Below are positions 10,700 through 22,829 of a stretch of DNA of 64,000 nucleotides, in pieces. The notes beneath the pieces are model-generated. The model saw nothing but the letters and a program-made list of their open reading frames with translations. It had not been told where the DNA came from and searched no databases. Where the stretch lies: the NCBI GenBank assembly GCA_900074885.1, contig FJUW01000017.1:7933-71932 (forward strand). The letters are read 5' to 3'. How positions within the stretch are numbered: the stretch's first letter is position 1; each line of letters opens with the position of its first letter. Source of the stretch: Rhynchosporium graminicola. Its lineage: Eukaryota; Ascomycota; Leotiomycetes; Helotiales; Ploettnerulaceae. The position numbers were made by a program, and so were the translations under genes.

Positions 10700-13600
10700 C
10701 TATAATGATACTAGAATATATAGTTTATTATAGCAGAAGAATAGCCCCTTTAGTAGCTACTAGATACCTTCGAGGTATAAAGATAATAAGTTGCTAAGCT
10801 AGTAGTATAATAAGTAAATGCGACCGCTACCCTAACTAGTAGGATCGAAGATATAGAAGCACGACGAAATATACTACTAGTGCTACTAGTAGTGCTAACT
10901 CTTATCTATACGACACGATCGATAATCCCGGAACTACTTACGATAACTAAGTAACGTATATCGAAACCCGAAAAGTTCAATAGTACTAACCTAGCTTTAT
11001 ACTTCTAATTCGAGGGTATCCTACGAGCGAAGCTAGAGATCGATACTATTACTATTAGTAATAAGAGGGAAAAGATATAGTATACGTTTAGCTATCTCTT
11101 AGGCGAGACTATAGGACGAATTTACCCTTAGGTAAGCTTCGCTCAGAGGTAAGGATAGTTAATAGTTAAGGGGCTATTCTAGCAGATAACTACTGCTTTT
11201 CGTAACTCCTATTATTAGTAGAAAGCTATAAGCTAACTGAATAAGATTAAGCAGGGAGCTCGTCCTTTAAACGAGTTCCTTAATAATTTTAATCAGCTGA
11301 TCCTCGAAGCAGAGGGATAGGACTAAGTAGACGTAATTAAGAAGAGTTACTTAAAAGCTACTATTATTACTATCCTAGTCTATAGTATAGTCGGAATAAA
11401 AGAGGAATAGTCGTATAAAGAGTACTATTTATAACTACGAATAGTTAGCGACTAGCTAACTGAAGTCAAGGAGCTATTAACTAGAATAAACCGATAGAAG
11501 TAAGTATAGAGACGGTCCCCTAAGGCGGGTCGATATATAGTAGACCCGATAGAGTGAGAAGTAACTCCTACTACTACTATAGCTATAATAATAAGGAAAG
11601 AACCCTGATAAGTAAGTCCTACTAAGATCGAAAGACAGAAATCGGAACGACTTTACTTCCGCTATAGATAAGATAGATATATATTCCGTAACTACTATAC
11701 GAAGCTAGCTAAAACCGAGAAGAAGAAAGACTATATAGTAGTAGCTAAGACGAAGACGAAGAAGTCGAAGCCGAAGGAAGTCGAGACAGAAGGATCGAGC
11801 CCTGAGTTAGAGAGCTCGGGAAAAGAATAGCTTCTATTTAAAATCGCTAATAGAAGCAAAAGGAGGTTAATCGAGTAGCAGTAGTAGAAGCTTAGGATTA
11901 GTTTAAGAATATAATAAATAGAGCCCTTTTCTTAGTATTTATAATAATTAATAAAGAGTATTACGCTAAGATTCTACTTAATACTAAGTGCTTTTCATAT
12001 AGTATTATTAATTCTCGCTTTACTACTTGCTACTGCCTCTAGTGTTTCCCTATTTCCCCTATCGAAATAAGTTCGTTCGAAGGAGAAAGAAGTCCTATTA
12101 TAGAAGTAGTAGTTATAGAGATAGATATCGATAGGTATAAGGAAGCTAGGGCTTTCTTCTACGTAGTACTATACTTAGAAGACTATAACCTGATTTTAGG
12201 ATTACTATAGTTTAAGAAAAATGATATACGTATAATTATACTAAAGTCATGATACTATATTAATACTACTATTATAGCCCTATGTAACCGAGCATAGGAG
12301 CCGGACTATAAGCTAGACTGCTTCGTAGTATTAGTAGTAGTACTTAATAAGCTTACTTAAGGATAATTATATAAGAAGATATAGGTATTTACTATAAGTT
12401 TAGTAGATATCTAGAAGGCCCTTATACTAAAGATAAAGACTAACTTGCGAACGAAACTCCCTGATTAGCTATATAAGTACCTCGACTTATATAATAATAA
12501 TAAGGTAGATATACTACTATTACTATAAGGTTCCGGGATTAACTATAAGATTAAACTCGAACTATATAATAATAAGGAACTTATAGTACTCTAGGGCCTC
12601 TTATATAATATATCTCGCGATAAACTCTTAGTACTATAGAAGACTCTTACGAAGCTTCTTAATAAGAGATTCATTCGAGTTAGTAACTTGCCTGCTATTA
12701 CTTCTATCTTATTCGTAAAGAAACTAGAAGATAAGCTATAATTTTATATTAACTACTATCAGTTGAATCGAATTACGAAGAAGGATCGATACCTACTACT
12801 ACTAATCTATAAGATTCTTCGAAATATAGGGAAAGCGAAATAGTTTATGAAACTAGATATTACTACTACTTTCTATAAGATATATATTATTACTAGCGAT
12901 AAATAGAAAACGGCTTTTTATATAAGATATAGTCTATATAAGTAGCTAGTAATTCCTTTTAGACTTGCGAATACCCTAAGTATATTCTAATAATATATTA
13001 ATTAGGCCTTATATAACTACTTAGACGAATTCTATTCTGCTTATATTAATAATATCCTAATCTATATAGATAATAACTACTACTGCTACCGAAAGTAAGT
13101 AGCGAAAGTTATAGTAAGATTACGCGAGACTAGATTATAACTAGATATCGATAAGTGCGAATTCGAAGTATAAATAACGAAATACCTTAGGTTTATAATT
13201 AATATAAAAGAGGGTATTTAAATAGACCTTAAGAAAGTATTAGCGATTCGAGAATAGGAACTCCTAACCTTAGTAAAAGGAGTACGAAACTTCTTAGGAT
13301 TTACGAATTTCTATCGGATATTTATTAAGGATTACTTAATAATTACGCTACTATTAATATAGCTTACTTATAAGGACTAGCTATAGCAGTAGGACGAAGC
13401 TATAAATAAAGCGTTCAAGAAGCTAAAAGATATATTTACTACTAGACTTACGCTAGCGTAGTTTAACTCCGACTAAGAAATAATACTCGAAATAGACTCC
13501 TCTAGATAAGTAGTAAGAGGGGTACTTATATAATTCGATAACTAAGGATACTTATAACTTTATATATTCTTTTCGAAGAAAAACGCTCTAGCTGAATATA

Positions 13601-15626
13601 ATTACGAAATTTATAATAAGGAAATACTAGTAATTATATATTACTTTAAGAAGTAGTAATACGAATTGAAAAGCGTATAGGAATTCCATATTCGTACTAA
13701 TTATAAGAACCTCGAGTATTTCATAATAGTATAGCAGCTTACGGAGTAGTAAATACAATAGTCGCTACTTCTCTCGTAATTTAACTATACGATTAGTTAT
13801 ATCCTTAGGAAATAAAATAAGCGTATAGATATACTTTTATAACGCGAATAGGATATACCCTATAGTATAGAAGATAAACGACTCTAGTACTAGTTAATCT
13901 AACTAATTAAGCTGAAGGCACTATAAGAACTACTACTATTATAAGGGATACGAGAACTGCTACTATTATAAGGGATAGTAGTAGTAGCTCCGGTTATAAT
14001 ACGATAAGATCGAAGACGCTAAGAAGAAGAAGAAGCCTCGCGACTATAGAACGAATCCCTATAAGTTAAAGAACCCGAAATAGTTATAAAGCCGCCCTAG
14101 ATAACGATACTATTACTACTACGCTTACGCCGCTTAAGGAACTCTAGTTATAAGCAGAATAAGCTAATAGTATATACTAGGAAGTAGCTAAAGTAGTACG
14201 CGATAAGTAGCGCGTATTCCCTATTATACTAAAGTTAAAAATATTAGTATTAGAATACTTACTATCAGAAGTAAGTAAATTATAATTCCGAGGCAGATTA
14301 TAAGTACCTGATTCCGAAGAACTATATATAAAGTTAATCTAAGTAATATATAATACTAAGATATATAGATACTTAGGACGAGATTTAATCATTACTACTA
14401 TAAGTCAGTAGTTCTTCTAGCTATAGATATCAGAAGATATAAGAATGTTTATTCGGAACTATAATACTTATAGAAGGAATAAGATATAGTAAGACTAAAG
14501 GTAAGGATTCCTTAAGCTACTATTAGTACTAGACTAGATCTGATAAGAAATTTCTATCGATTTTATTATAGATCTTCTAGAAAGTGAAAGATATACTAAC
14601 TTAAGTATAATTACTAATTAGCTTAAGAAGGGAATTATATATAACGGATTACTATTAATTAATATAGAAGCTATAGTAAAATAGTTCATATAGGCCTATT
14701 ATAGATAATATATATTATTACGTATAATTATATCCGATCGAGGGAAATAGTTTATTAGAATATTATAGATATAAGTATATTCTTTACTAGGGATTACGCG
14801 ACGCTTTTCTATAGCTTATTACTCGGAAACTAATAGCTCTATAAAGAGGATAAACTAGACGCTAGAGATATATTTATATATATTCGTAGACTTCGCATAA
14901 GACGATTAGTTTAATATACTACTATGAGCAGAAGTAGTAATTAATAACTAAGACGCTATATTAATAATAGTAAGCTCTTTCTTTCTAACCTATAGTTACT
15001 ACGTATAATATATCGATTTGAATATCGAAGACGAACTTACTACTACTACTAATCGCTTACTTATTTAAAAGGCGGATACGATCTTAAAGAAACTATAAGA
15101 TACTAAGGAATAAGTATAGATAATAATAATAATAGCGTAATAAGTTTAAGAAGAGATTACTAACTACTACCACTAGTAAGCCCTAGAGTTTAAAGTCGGA
15201 GATAAAGTCTAGTTAAGTTTACGGAATACTCGTACGAATCGACCCGCGAAGAAACTCGATATAAAGTAAGCTAAGTATATAGTACTCGAAGCAGTAAGAT
15301 CGTATAGCTATTACTTAGATATACCGCTAGGAATATACGATATTTTTCATATATAGTTATTACGCTTAGCTATTACTAACTTACTACTAAGCTAAGTATA
15401 AGACGACTTATAGCTACTACTACTACTAGTAGCGGACGAAGACGAGTTCGAAGTGGAAGAAATCCTAGCGGAAAGATCTTTTCGAAGAGGAAGCTAAAGG
15501 AAAAAGAAGTATCTAGTTAAATAGATAAGTTATATAAAGCTAATATAAGAACCGGATGTAGCTCTTATTACTACTATAGTACTTAATAAGTAGAAGAAGA
15601 ATAATAGACTCGATAGCTCTAACCTC
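10700..15626 (+). pseudogene. Nested gypsy-2 gag-pol remnant
   Basis: The plus-strand reading contains gag, a zinc-knuckle remnant at 11,654-11,695 (CX2CX4HX4C spacing with all four ligands changed to Tyr), RT with YINN at 13,042-13,053 where YIDD is expected, NFLGFTNFYR-like and RNase H segments near 13,300-13,500, and an integrase region about 14,300-15,000. Many TAG/TAA stops replace CAG/CAA codons. The change of both catalytic Asp codons to Asn alone would abolish RT activity. Confidence 0.8.
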
Positions 15627-15644
15627 GAAACGGGAGGGGAGTAA

Positions 15645-15861
15645 TATAATAAGTTATACCCGTTAGTATACTTAACGCCTAAGGCGTTTACGCTAGTACT
15701 TGATATATTATCGTACGTGTTCTAATACTACTACTACTAGCGGCCGCAGTATTATCTTTTCTTCGAAGGGAAACTCTTATTCCTCCCTTCCCTTCTTAGT
15801 TAATTCTCCTTATAATATAGATAAGCTTTTATACTATATACTTTATATTCACCCCGTGATA
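15645..15861 (+). repeat. 3' LTR of nested gypsy-2 element
   Basis: This 217-bp LTR starts TATAATAAG and ends CCCCGTGATA, followed by the target duplication GCTAC (15,862-15,866). It differs from its partner at 10,126 mostly by CA-to-TA and TG-to-TA transitions. Confidence 0.9.
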
Positions 15862-15866
15862 GCTAC
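15862..15866 (+). repeat. Target-site duplication GCTAC, right
   Basis: This matches 10,121-10,125. The outer element's gag continues directly after it, aligning with the nested copy's own gag from about 11,190. Confidence 0.9.
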
Positions 15867-18800
15867 TACTTTTCGTAACTCTTATTACTAATAGAAAGCT
15901 ATAAGCTAGCTAAATAAGATTAAGTAAAGAACTTATCCTTTAAACGAATTCCTTAATAATTTTAATTAGCTAATCTTTAAAGTAGATAAGTAGAACTAAG
16001 TAGATATAATTAAGAAGAGTTACTTAAAAGCTACTATTACTATTACTCTAGTCTATAGTACTATCGGTATAAAAGAAGAATAGTTATATAAAGAGCACTA
16101 TTTATAACTATAAAAATTAGTAATTAGCTAGCCGAAGTTAAAGAGCTATTAGCTAGAGCAGACCGAAAGAAGTAAGTATAAGGATAGTCCTCTAAGATAG
16201 ACTAATAAATAGTAGACCTAATAGATTAAGAAGTAACTCTTACTATTACTATAGCTATAATAACAAAGAAGGAACCCTAATAAGTAAGCTCTATAGAGAT
16301 CGAAAGACGAAAAACAGAATAGCTTTACTTCTACTATAGATAAGATAGATATATAATCTATAACTACTATATATAACTCGCTATAGCTAAGAAGAAGAAA
16401 GGCTATAGAGTAGTAGCTAAGATAAAGATAAAGAAATCGAAGCTAAAGGAAGTCGAGATAGATAGATCGAGCTCTGAGTTAGAGAGCTCGGGAAAAGAAT
16501 AGCTTCTATTTAAAATTATTAATAGAAGTAGAAGGAAGTTAATCAGATAATAGTAATAGAAGCTCAGGATTAGTTTAAGGATATAATAGATAGAGCTTCT
16601 TTCTTAGTATCTATAATAATTAATAAAGAGTATTACGCTAAGTATCTACTTAAAACTAAGTGCCTTTTATATATTATTATTAATTCTCGCTTTACTACTT
16701 ATTATTACCTCTAGTGTTTTCTTATATCCCTTATTAAGATAAGTTCGTTCGAAGGAGAGAGAAGTCCTATTATAGAAGTAGTAGTTATCGAGATAGATAT
16801 CGATAGATATAAGGAAGCTAGGGCTTTCTTCTATATAGTATTATACTTAGAAGACTATAACCTGATTTTATAACTACTATAGTTTAAGAAAAAGAATATA
16901 TATATAGTCGCCCTAAAGTCAAGATACTATATTAATACTATTATTACGATCTTATATAACTAAGTATAAGAGCCGGACTATAAGCTAGACTATTTCGTAG
17001 TATTAGTAATAGTATTTAATAAGCTTACTTAAGGATAGCTATATAAGAAGGTATAAGTATTTACTATAAGTATAGTAGATATCTAGAAGGCTCTTATACT
17101 AAAGATAAAGACTAATCCACGAACGAAACTTCCTAATTAGCTATAGAAGTACTTCGACTTATATAATAATAAGAAAGTAGACGTACTACTATTACTATAA
17201 GGTCCTAGGATCGATTATAAGATTAAACTCGAATAATATAATAGTAAGGAACTTATAGTATCTTAAGGCCTTTTATATAATATATCTCGCGATAAAATCT
17301 TAGGATTATAGAAGACTCTTATAAAGCTTCTTAATAAATGATTTATTCGAGTTAGTAGCTTACTTACTACTGCTCTTATTTTATTTATAAAGAAACTAAA
17401 AGGTAAGCTACGATTCTATATTAACTACTATAGGTTAAATCGAATTATGAAGAAGGACTAATACTTACTACTACTAATTTATAAGACTCTCTGGAATATT
17501 GGAAAAGTAAAATAGTTTACGAAACTAGATATTACTACTGCTTTCTATAAGATACGTATTACTACTAGCGACGAATAGAAGATAGCTTTTCGCATAAGAT
17601 ATAATCTATTTAAGTAGCTAGTAACTCTTTTCGGACGTACGAACGCCCTAAGTATATTTTAATAATATATTAATTAAGCTTTATGCGATTACTTAGATAA
17701 ATTCTATTCTACTTATATTAATAATATTCTGATCTATATAGATAGTAATTATTACGACTACTAAAAGCAAGTAGTAGAAGTTATAGTAAGATTATACGAA
17801 GCTAGACTATAAATAGATATTAATAAGTACGAATTCGAGGTATAGATACTAGAATACCTTAGGTTCGTAATCGATACGAAAGAAAGTATTTAAATAGACT
17901 CTAAGAAAGTATAAGCGATTCGAGAATAGGAACCTCTAACCTTAGTAAAAGGAGTATAAAGCTTCTTAGGATTTGCGAACTTTTACTAGATATTTATTAA
18001 GGACTATTTAATAATCACGCTACTATTAATATAATTAACTTATAAGGAGTAGCTATAGTAGTAGAACGAAGCTATAGACTAAGTATTTTAGAAGTTAAAA
18101 GATATATTTACTACTAGACTTATGCTAATATAGTTTAAGCCTAATCGAGAAACGATACTCGAAATAGACTCTTCTAGATAGGTAGTAAGAGGGGTACTTA
18201 TATAATTCAAGAACTAAGGATACTTACGATCTTATATATTCTTCTTAAAGAAAAACGCTTTAGCGGAATATAACTACGAAATCTATAATAAGGAAATATT
18301 AGTAGTTATATATTACCTTAAGAAGTAGTAGTACGAATTAAAAAGCGTATAATAATTCTATATTCGTACTAACTATAAGTACCTGAAGTATTTTGTAATA
18401 ATATAATAGCTTATAGAGTAGTAAATACGATAGTTATTACTCCTCTTATAGTTTAATTATATAGTTAATTATATCTTTAGAAAAGAAAACGAATATATAG
18501 ATATACTCTTATGATACGAATAAGATATATCTTATAATATAGAAGACGAACGACTCTAGTACTAGTTAGTCTAAATAATTAAGCCGAAAGTATTATAAGA
18601 ACTACTACTATTATAAGGGATAATAGTAGTAGCTCTAGTTATAGTATAATAAGATTAAAGACGCTAAGAAGAAGGAGCTTTATAACTATAAGACGAAACC
18701 CTATAAGTTAAAGAACCCGAAGAACCTACTAAAGCTACCTTAGATAATAATACTACTACTACTATCTCTATGTCGCTTAAAGAACTCTAGATATAAGCGG

Positions 18801-20288
18801 AATAAGCTAATAGTATATACTAGGGAGTAGCTAAAGTAATACGTAAGAAGTAGTATATATTTCCTATTACGCTAAAGTTGAAAGTATTAGTATTAGAGTA
18901 CTTAGTATTAGAGGTAGGTAAATTACGATTCCGAGGTAGACTATAACTACTTGATTTCGAGGAACTATATACAAAGTTAATCTAAACGATATATAACGCT
19001 AAGATATATAAATACTTGGAATAAGACTCGACTTCTATTACTATAACTTAATAGTTCTTCTAGCTATATATATCAGAAGATATAAGAAGGTTCGTTTAGA
19101 ACTACGATACTTATAGAAGGAATAAGATATAGCGAGACTAGAGGTACGGGTTCCTTAAGCTATTACTATTACTAAAGTAAATCTAGTAAGAAATTTCAAT
19201 TAAATTTATTATTAATCTTCTAGAAAGTGAAAAGTATAGTAACTTAATCGTAGTTATTAATTAGCGTAGGAAAGAAATTATATATAATAGACTACTATTA
19301 ATCAATATAGAAGCTATAATAAAGCAGTTTATATAAGTCTATTATAAATAATGTATTCTATTATATATAATTATATCTAACTAAGGGAAATAGTTCGTTA
19401 GAATATTAAAGACCTAGATATACTCTCTATTAGAGATTGTACGATAGCTTTCTACTACTTACTACCCGGAAACCGATAGCTCTATAGAGAGGATAAACTA
19501 GATACTAGAGATATATTTATATATATTTATAGATTTCGCATAAGATAATTAGTTTAATATACTACTATTAGTAGAGGAAGTAATTAATAACTAAGACGCT
19601 ATATCAATAGAAGTAAGCTCTTCTTTCTGACTTATAGTTATTATATATAACATATCTATTTAAATATCGAAGATAATACGATTACTACTACTAACTATTT
19701 ACTTACTTAAAAAGCAGATACGATCTTAAAGAAGCTATAGGATATAAGGAAGTAAGTATAAATAGTAATAGTAGTAGCATAATAAGTTTAAGAAGAAGTT
19801 ACTAACTGCTATTACTAAAAAGCTCTAGAGTTTAAAGTTAGAGATAAAGTCTAGTTAAGTCTACGGAATATTCGTACGAATTAGCTCGCGAAGAAGCTTG
19901 ATATAAAGCAAGCTAAGTATACGATACTCGAAGCAGTCGGGTCGTATAGCTACTATCTAGATATACTACTAGGAATTTATAATATTTTCTCTATATATAG
20001 TTATTACGCTTAGCTATTACTAACTTACTACTAAGCTAAGTATAAGACGACTTATAGCTACTAATACTACTAGTAGCGGACGAAGACAAGTTCGATATTC
20101 AGGAAATCTTAGTAGAAAGATCCTTTTAATAAGGAGGCTAAATAAAGAAAAAATACTATATTAAATAGATAGATTATATATAACTAATATAGGAACCGGA
20201 AGTAGCTCTTACTACTACTATAGCACTAGATAGGTAGGAGGAGAAGAATAGACTAGATAGCCCTGACCTCGAAACGGGAGGGGAGTAA
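15867..20288 (+). pseudogene. Outer gypsy-2 gag-pol remnant (3' of the insertion)
   Basis: This is a co-linear, diverged copy of the nested element's gag-pol. It has a zinc-knuckle remnant near 16,335-16,380, the mutated RT box YINN at 17,714-17,725, RNase H near 18,150 and integrase about 18,900-19,650. It ends in a polypurine tract (GGGAGGGGAG near 20,275-20,285). RIP-type stops are abundant. Confidence 0.8.
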
Positions 20289-20505
20289 TATAACAGGTTA
20301 TACCCGTTAGTATACTTAACGCTTAAGGCGTCTACGCTAGTACCTGACTTATTATTATATATGTACTAATACTACTATTACAAGCGGCTATAGTATTATC
20401 TCTTCTTCGAAGGGAGACTCTTATTCCTCCTTTCCCTCTTTAGTTAATTCTCCTTATCATATAGACGAGCTTTTGCACTGCATACTTTGCATTCGCCCTA
20501 TGATA
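20289..20505 (+). repeat. 3' LTR of outer gypsy-2 element
   Basis: This 217-bp LTR starts TATAACAGG and ends CCCTATGATA, followed by TCTTA (20,506-20,510), which matches the 5' flank of the LTR at 9,195. Its last 40 bases retain TGCACTGCA, so RIP was uneven. Confidence 0.9.
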
Positions 20506-20510
20506 TCTTA

Positions 20511-22100
20511 ATTCTTTATAAATTACTAGCCTTATTTATGTAATAAGTAAATAATCTTTATTCTCTCTAATAATATCTTAGTATTATTAACTATATTAGA
20601 TCTTCTATTCGATTTCCTTAAGTATACCTTAGTATCCTTAGAGCATATAATAGATTCGTATCGATAGTATAAATATACTACTACTAAGTCCTTCTAGTAT
20701 TTAAATAGCTTCTAGTCTTATATCCTTATAAGCTAGCGATATTTCGATTACTCGTATTAAGTCTTTTTCGAAGGCCTCCTCTGCTTTAGTATATATTATC
20801 TTAATATTTTTCTCGCTAGTAGCGATAAGGAGTCGTATACACTCTTCGAACGTAATTACTAATTCTTCGGAGCTATATTCAGAAGGTATATTAGAATCAG
20901 GTTCAGAATCCTCGATCTCGAGCTAATTTATAACCTCGCGGAGTTCCTTCTCGTTATCTAAGGTAATATTAATATAGTTATTAGCTAGTTCTAGTCCCTC
21001 TGAGAATACAGCTAGTATATAATATTATTAGCTAATTATAACCTCTTCTCCCTTAGATAATAGTATTAAGTTCTTATTGTAGTAAATAACCTTAAGATCT
21101 CTTCCTTTCGCTTTAATTACTCTTGTAGTTTCTTATAAGATATTATAGTTTTCTATATTTAAAATAAGTATAATCTTATATATACTTTATTTACTATTAT
21201 AGCGATAAATCTCTTCTATATATAGCGTCAAGTTCTATAAGGTCCCTATAGTTATATCTATTATAACTAGAGTAGTATACCTTACCCCGGAATTCCCTTT
21301 CGCTTATTCGTTTATAATTAAGATCGAACTTTCCTTTCTTTTCTATATTATACTTATACTAATTATTATTAATTTTATATATAGCCTTAATAAGTTAATT
21401 AAGAGTAGGAATACTCTCTTTCTGATATATAAGCGTATCCTTAATAAAGTCCTGAAGACCTTTATAGTATACGTATATAAGTGCTTCGTCTTCTTACTCG
21501 ATGCAGATAGAATAGCGTTAAAACTCCTTAGTATAAGTAGTTATTAACGTTTTCTATTATAGAGCTTCGATAGCTCTTTCTATCTCTTTCCATTCGTTTA
21601 TTACTCTAAAGTTAGTTTTTAGTTCTTTAAGGAACTTATCCTATATAGTAAATATATTAATAGTACTTTACTTAGCCTATTAGTATTTATAAGTCCTTCT
21701 TTATTACTATTAGTAAAGTAGTCCTCGAGAAACCCCTCGATCTAATTTAAGGCTTTTCCTTTAAGTAGAGTAACTACTTAAAGGACTATCTTAGTATCGG
21801 ACTAGAAATAGTCGCTATTAAATTTAATATAGAGTTATAATTAAAGTATAGATCCTTAAAGCTTATTATATTCTCTTATAAAGGCTTTAATGTTCTTATA
21901 TCGAATATTCTTATCGATATCTTTAACTAAGATAGAAAGTATATCTATTCTCTTAGATATTAATAGTAAAGTAAGGACTTTATAAGAACTTCTTAAGGTA
22001 GATATATTATACTTGATCTAACGTATACGCTAGTACTTATTAGTATAATACTTAAAGTATAACGTATAGTAAGGCGTAGTATTTATCCTAGAGTACGAAG
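20511..22100 (-). pseudogene. Antisense gag-like remnant of a further retroelement
   Basis: Read on the minus strand, 21,600 down to 21,300 gives INEWKEIERAIEA, then YEDEALIYVYYKGLQDFIKD and IPTLNQLIKAIYKI. This is the style of a Ty3/gypsy gag capsid region (tryptophan-containing segment, then a Tyr-Gly-Leu block). Stops interrupt it. The outer gypsy-2 element inserted here, because the sequence left of 9,195 is its former continuation. The assignment rests on pattern only, and the upstream limit near 22,100 is arbitrary. Confidence 0.45.
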
Positions 22101-22316
22101 AGGTTAGTTAAGTAAGTAGGAACGCTATTACTAGATTAAGTCTGGTAATCTTTATAAGTTACTAAGTATAAGTAAGATACGATATTTAACTTAAGTATAA
22201 AGCTTCTATCTAATAAGTAGATATACTAGTATATATAGAACTTTCGTTTATTTAATTATTTAAAGTATCTGAATTATTATCTAGTTTAAGAACTATAAGC
22301 TAATTCAATATATAGC

Positions 22317-22430
22317 CTTCGTCACGTGACCTATAGCCTCTCTACGTAATATAGAGCTAACCTAGGGGGTTGGTCTGCATACCGAGCCTCGAGCCTATGT
22401 CACCTGTTGCAGCCAAGAGTTATAACACCT
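22317..22430. other. Short island with CpA/TpG retained
   Basis: About 110 bases with normal CpA and TpG content interrupt the RIP-altered block. The island begins near a perfect 10-bp palindrome GTCACGTGAC (22,320-22,329). The sequence on both sides is strongly depleted. No frame, tRNA or known repeat was recognised in it. Confidence 0.6.
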
Positions 22431-22575
22431 TAGTAGCTACTAGATGCCTTCGAGGTATAAAGACGATAATTTACTAAGCTAATAATATAATAAGTAAGTT
22501 CGATAGCTATCTTAACTAATAGGATTAATAATATAGAAGTATAATAAAATATACTACTAGTACTATTAGTAATAC
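22431..22575 (+). mobile_element. Gypsy-2 internal fragment (leader/5' gag)
   Basis: This piece is homologous to 9,682-9,830 of the outer gypsy-2 element (CTTCGAGGTATAAAGACGAT and following). It breaks off exactly where the reverse-oriented LTR begins and does not resume beyond it. Confidence 0.75.
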
Positions 22576-22805
22576 TATCACGGGACGAATACAAAGTGTA
22601 TAGTATAAAAGCTCGTTTATATTATGCTCGTTTATATTATAAGGAGAATTAACTAAGGAGAAAAGAGAGAAGTAAGAGTCCTTTCGAAGAAAAGATAATA
22701 CCACGGCTGCTAATAGTAGTAATATTACTAAACGTATAATCCTAAGTCAGATACTAGTGTAGACACCTTAGGCGTTAAGTATACGAACGGGTATAACCCG
22801 TTATA
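22576..22805 (-). repeat. Reverse-oriented solo LTR of gypsy-2 family
   Basis: The sequence from TATCACGGG to CCCGTTATA is the reverse complement of the gypsy-2 LTR (230 bp, with a small internal duplication of CTCGTTTATATTAT near 22,611-22,640). The five flanking bases (AATAC and CTATC) do not match, so this is a rearranged or truncated copy and not a clean solo LTR. Confidence 0.8.
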
Positions 22806-22829
22806 CTATCTATAGAGAAAGGCGAGTTT

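Larger units (their letters stand above)
10126..15861 (+). mobile_element. Nested gypsy-2 element (5.7 kb)
   Basis: This second copy of the same family inserted, in the same orientation, into the gag of the outer copy. It has LTRs at 10,126-10,342 and 15,645-15,861 and is flanked by GCTAC on both sides. The internal region holds a leader with a tandem repeat, gag with a zinc-knuckle remnant (11,654-11,695), RT with the mutated catalytic box at 13,042-13,053, RNase H, integrase, and a polypurine tract (about 15,627-15,644, with GGGAGGGGAG). Its 5' LTR and leader retain more CpA/TpG than the surrounding copy, in line with a younger insertion. Confidence 0.9.
9195..20505 (+). mobile_element. Outer gypsy-2 element, split by a nested copy
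   Basis: The element is LTR (9,195-9,410), leader and 5' gag (9,411-10,125), nested element (10,126-15,861), rest of gag-pol (15,867-20,288) and LTR (20,289-20,505). The flanking bases are TCTTA at 9,190-9,194 and TCTTA at 20,506-20,510, a perfect 5-bp target duplication that fixes both ends. Without the insert and its duplicated target the element is about 5.6 kb. Gag and pol are full of RIP-type stops. It is flanked by an antisense gag-like remnant, so it landed in an older element. Confidence 0.9.

Noticed and set aside
15700..15891. 63-codon open frame with Ser/Tyr-rich product
   Set aside because: It overlaps the gypsy-2 LTR at 15,645-15,861 and runs across the insertion junction, so it cannot be an ancestral gene.
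9195..20505. Simple tandem array of three LTRs sharing internal regions, as from unequal crossing over
   Set aside because: The two distinct perfect target duplications and the exact split of gag at 10,125/15,867 show nested insertion.
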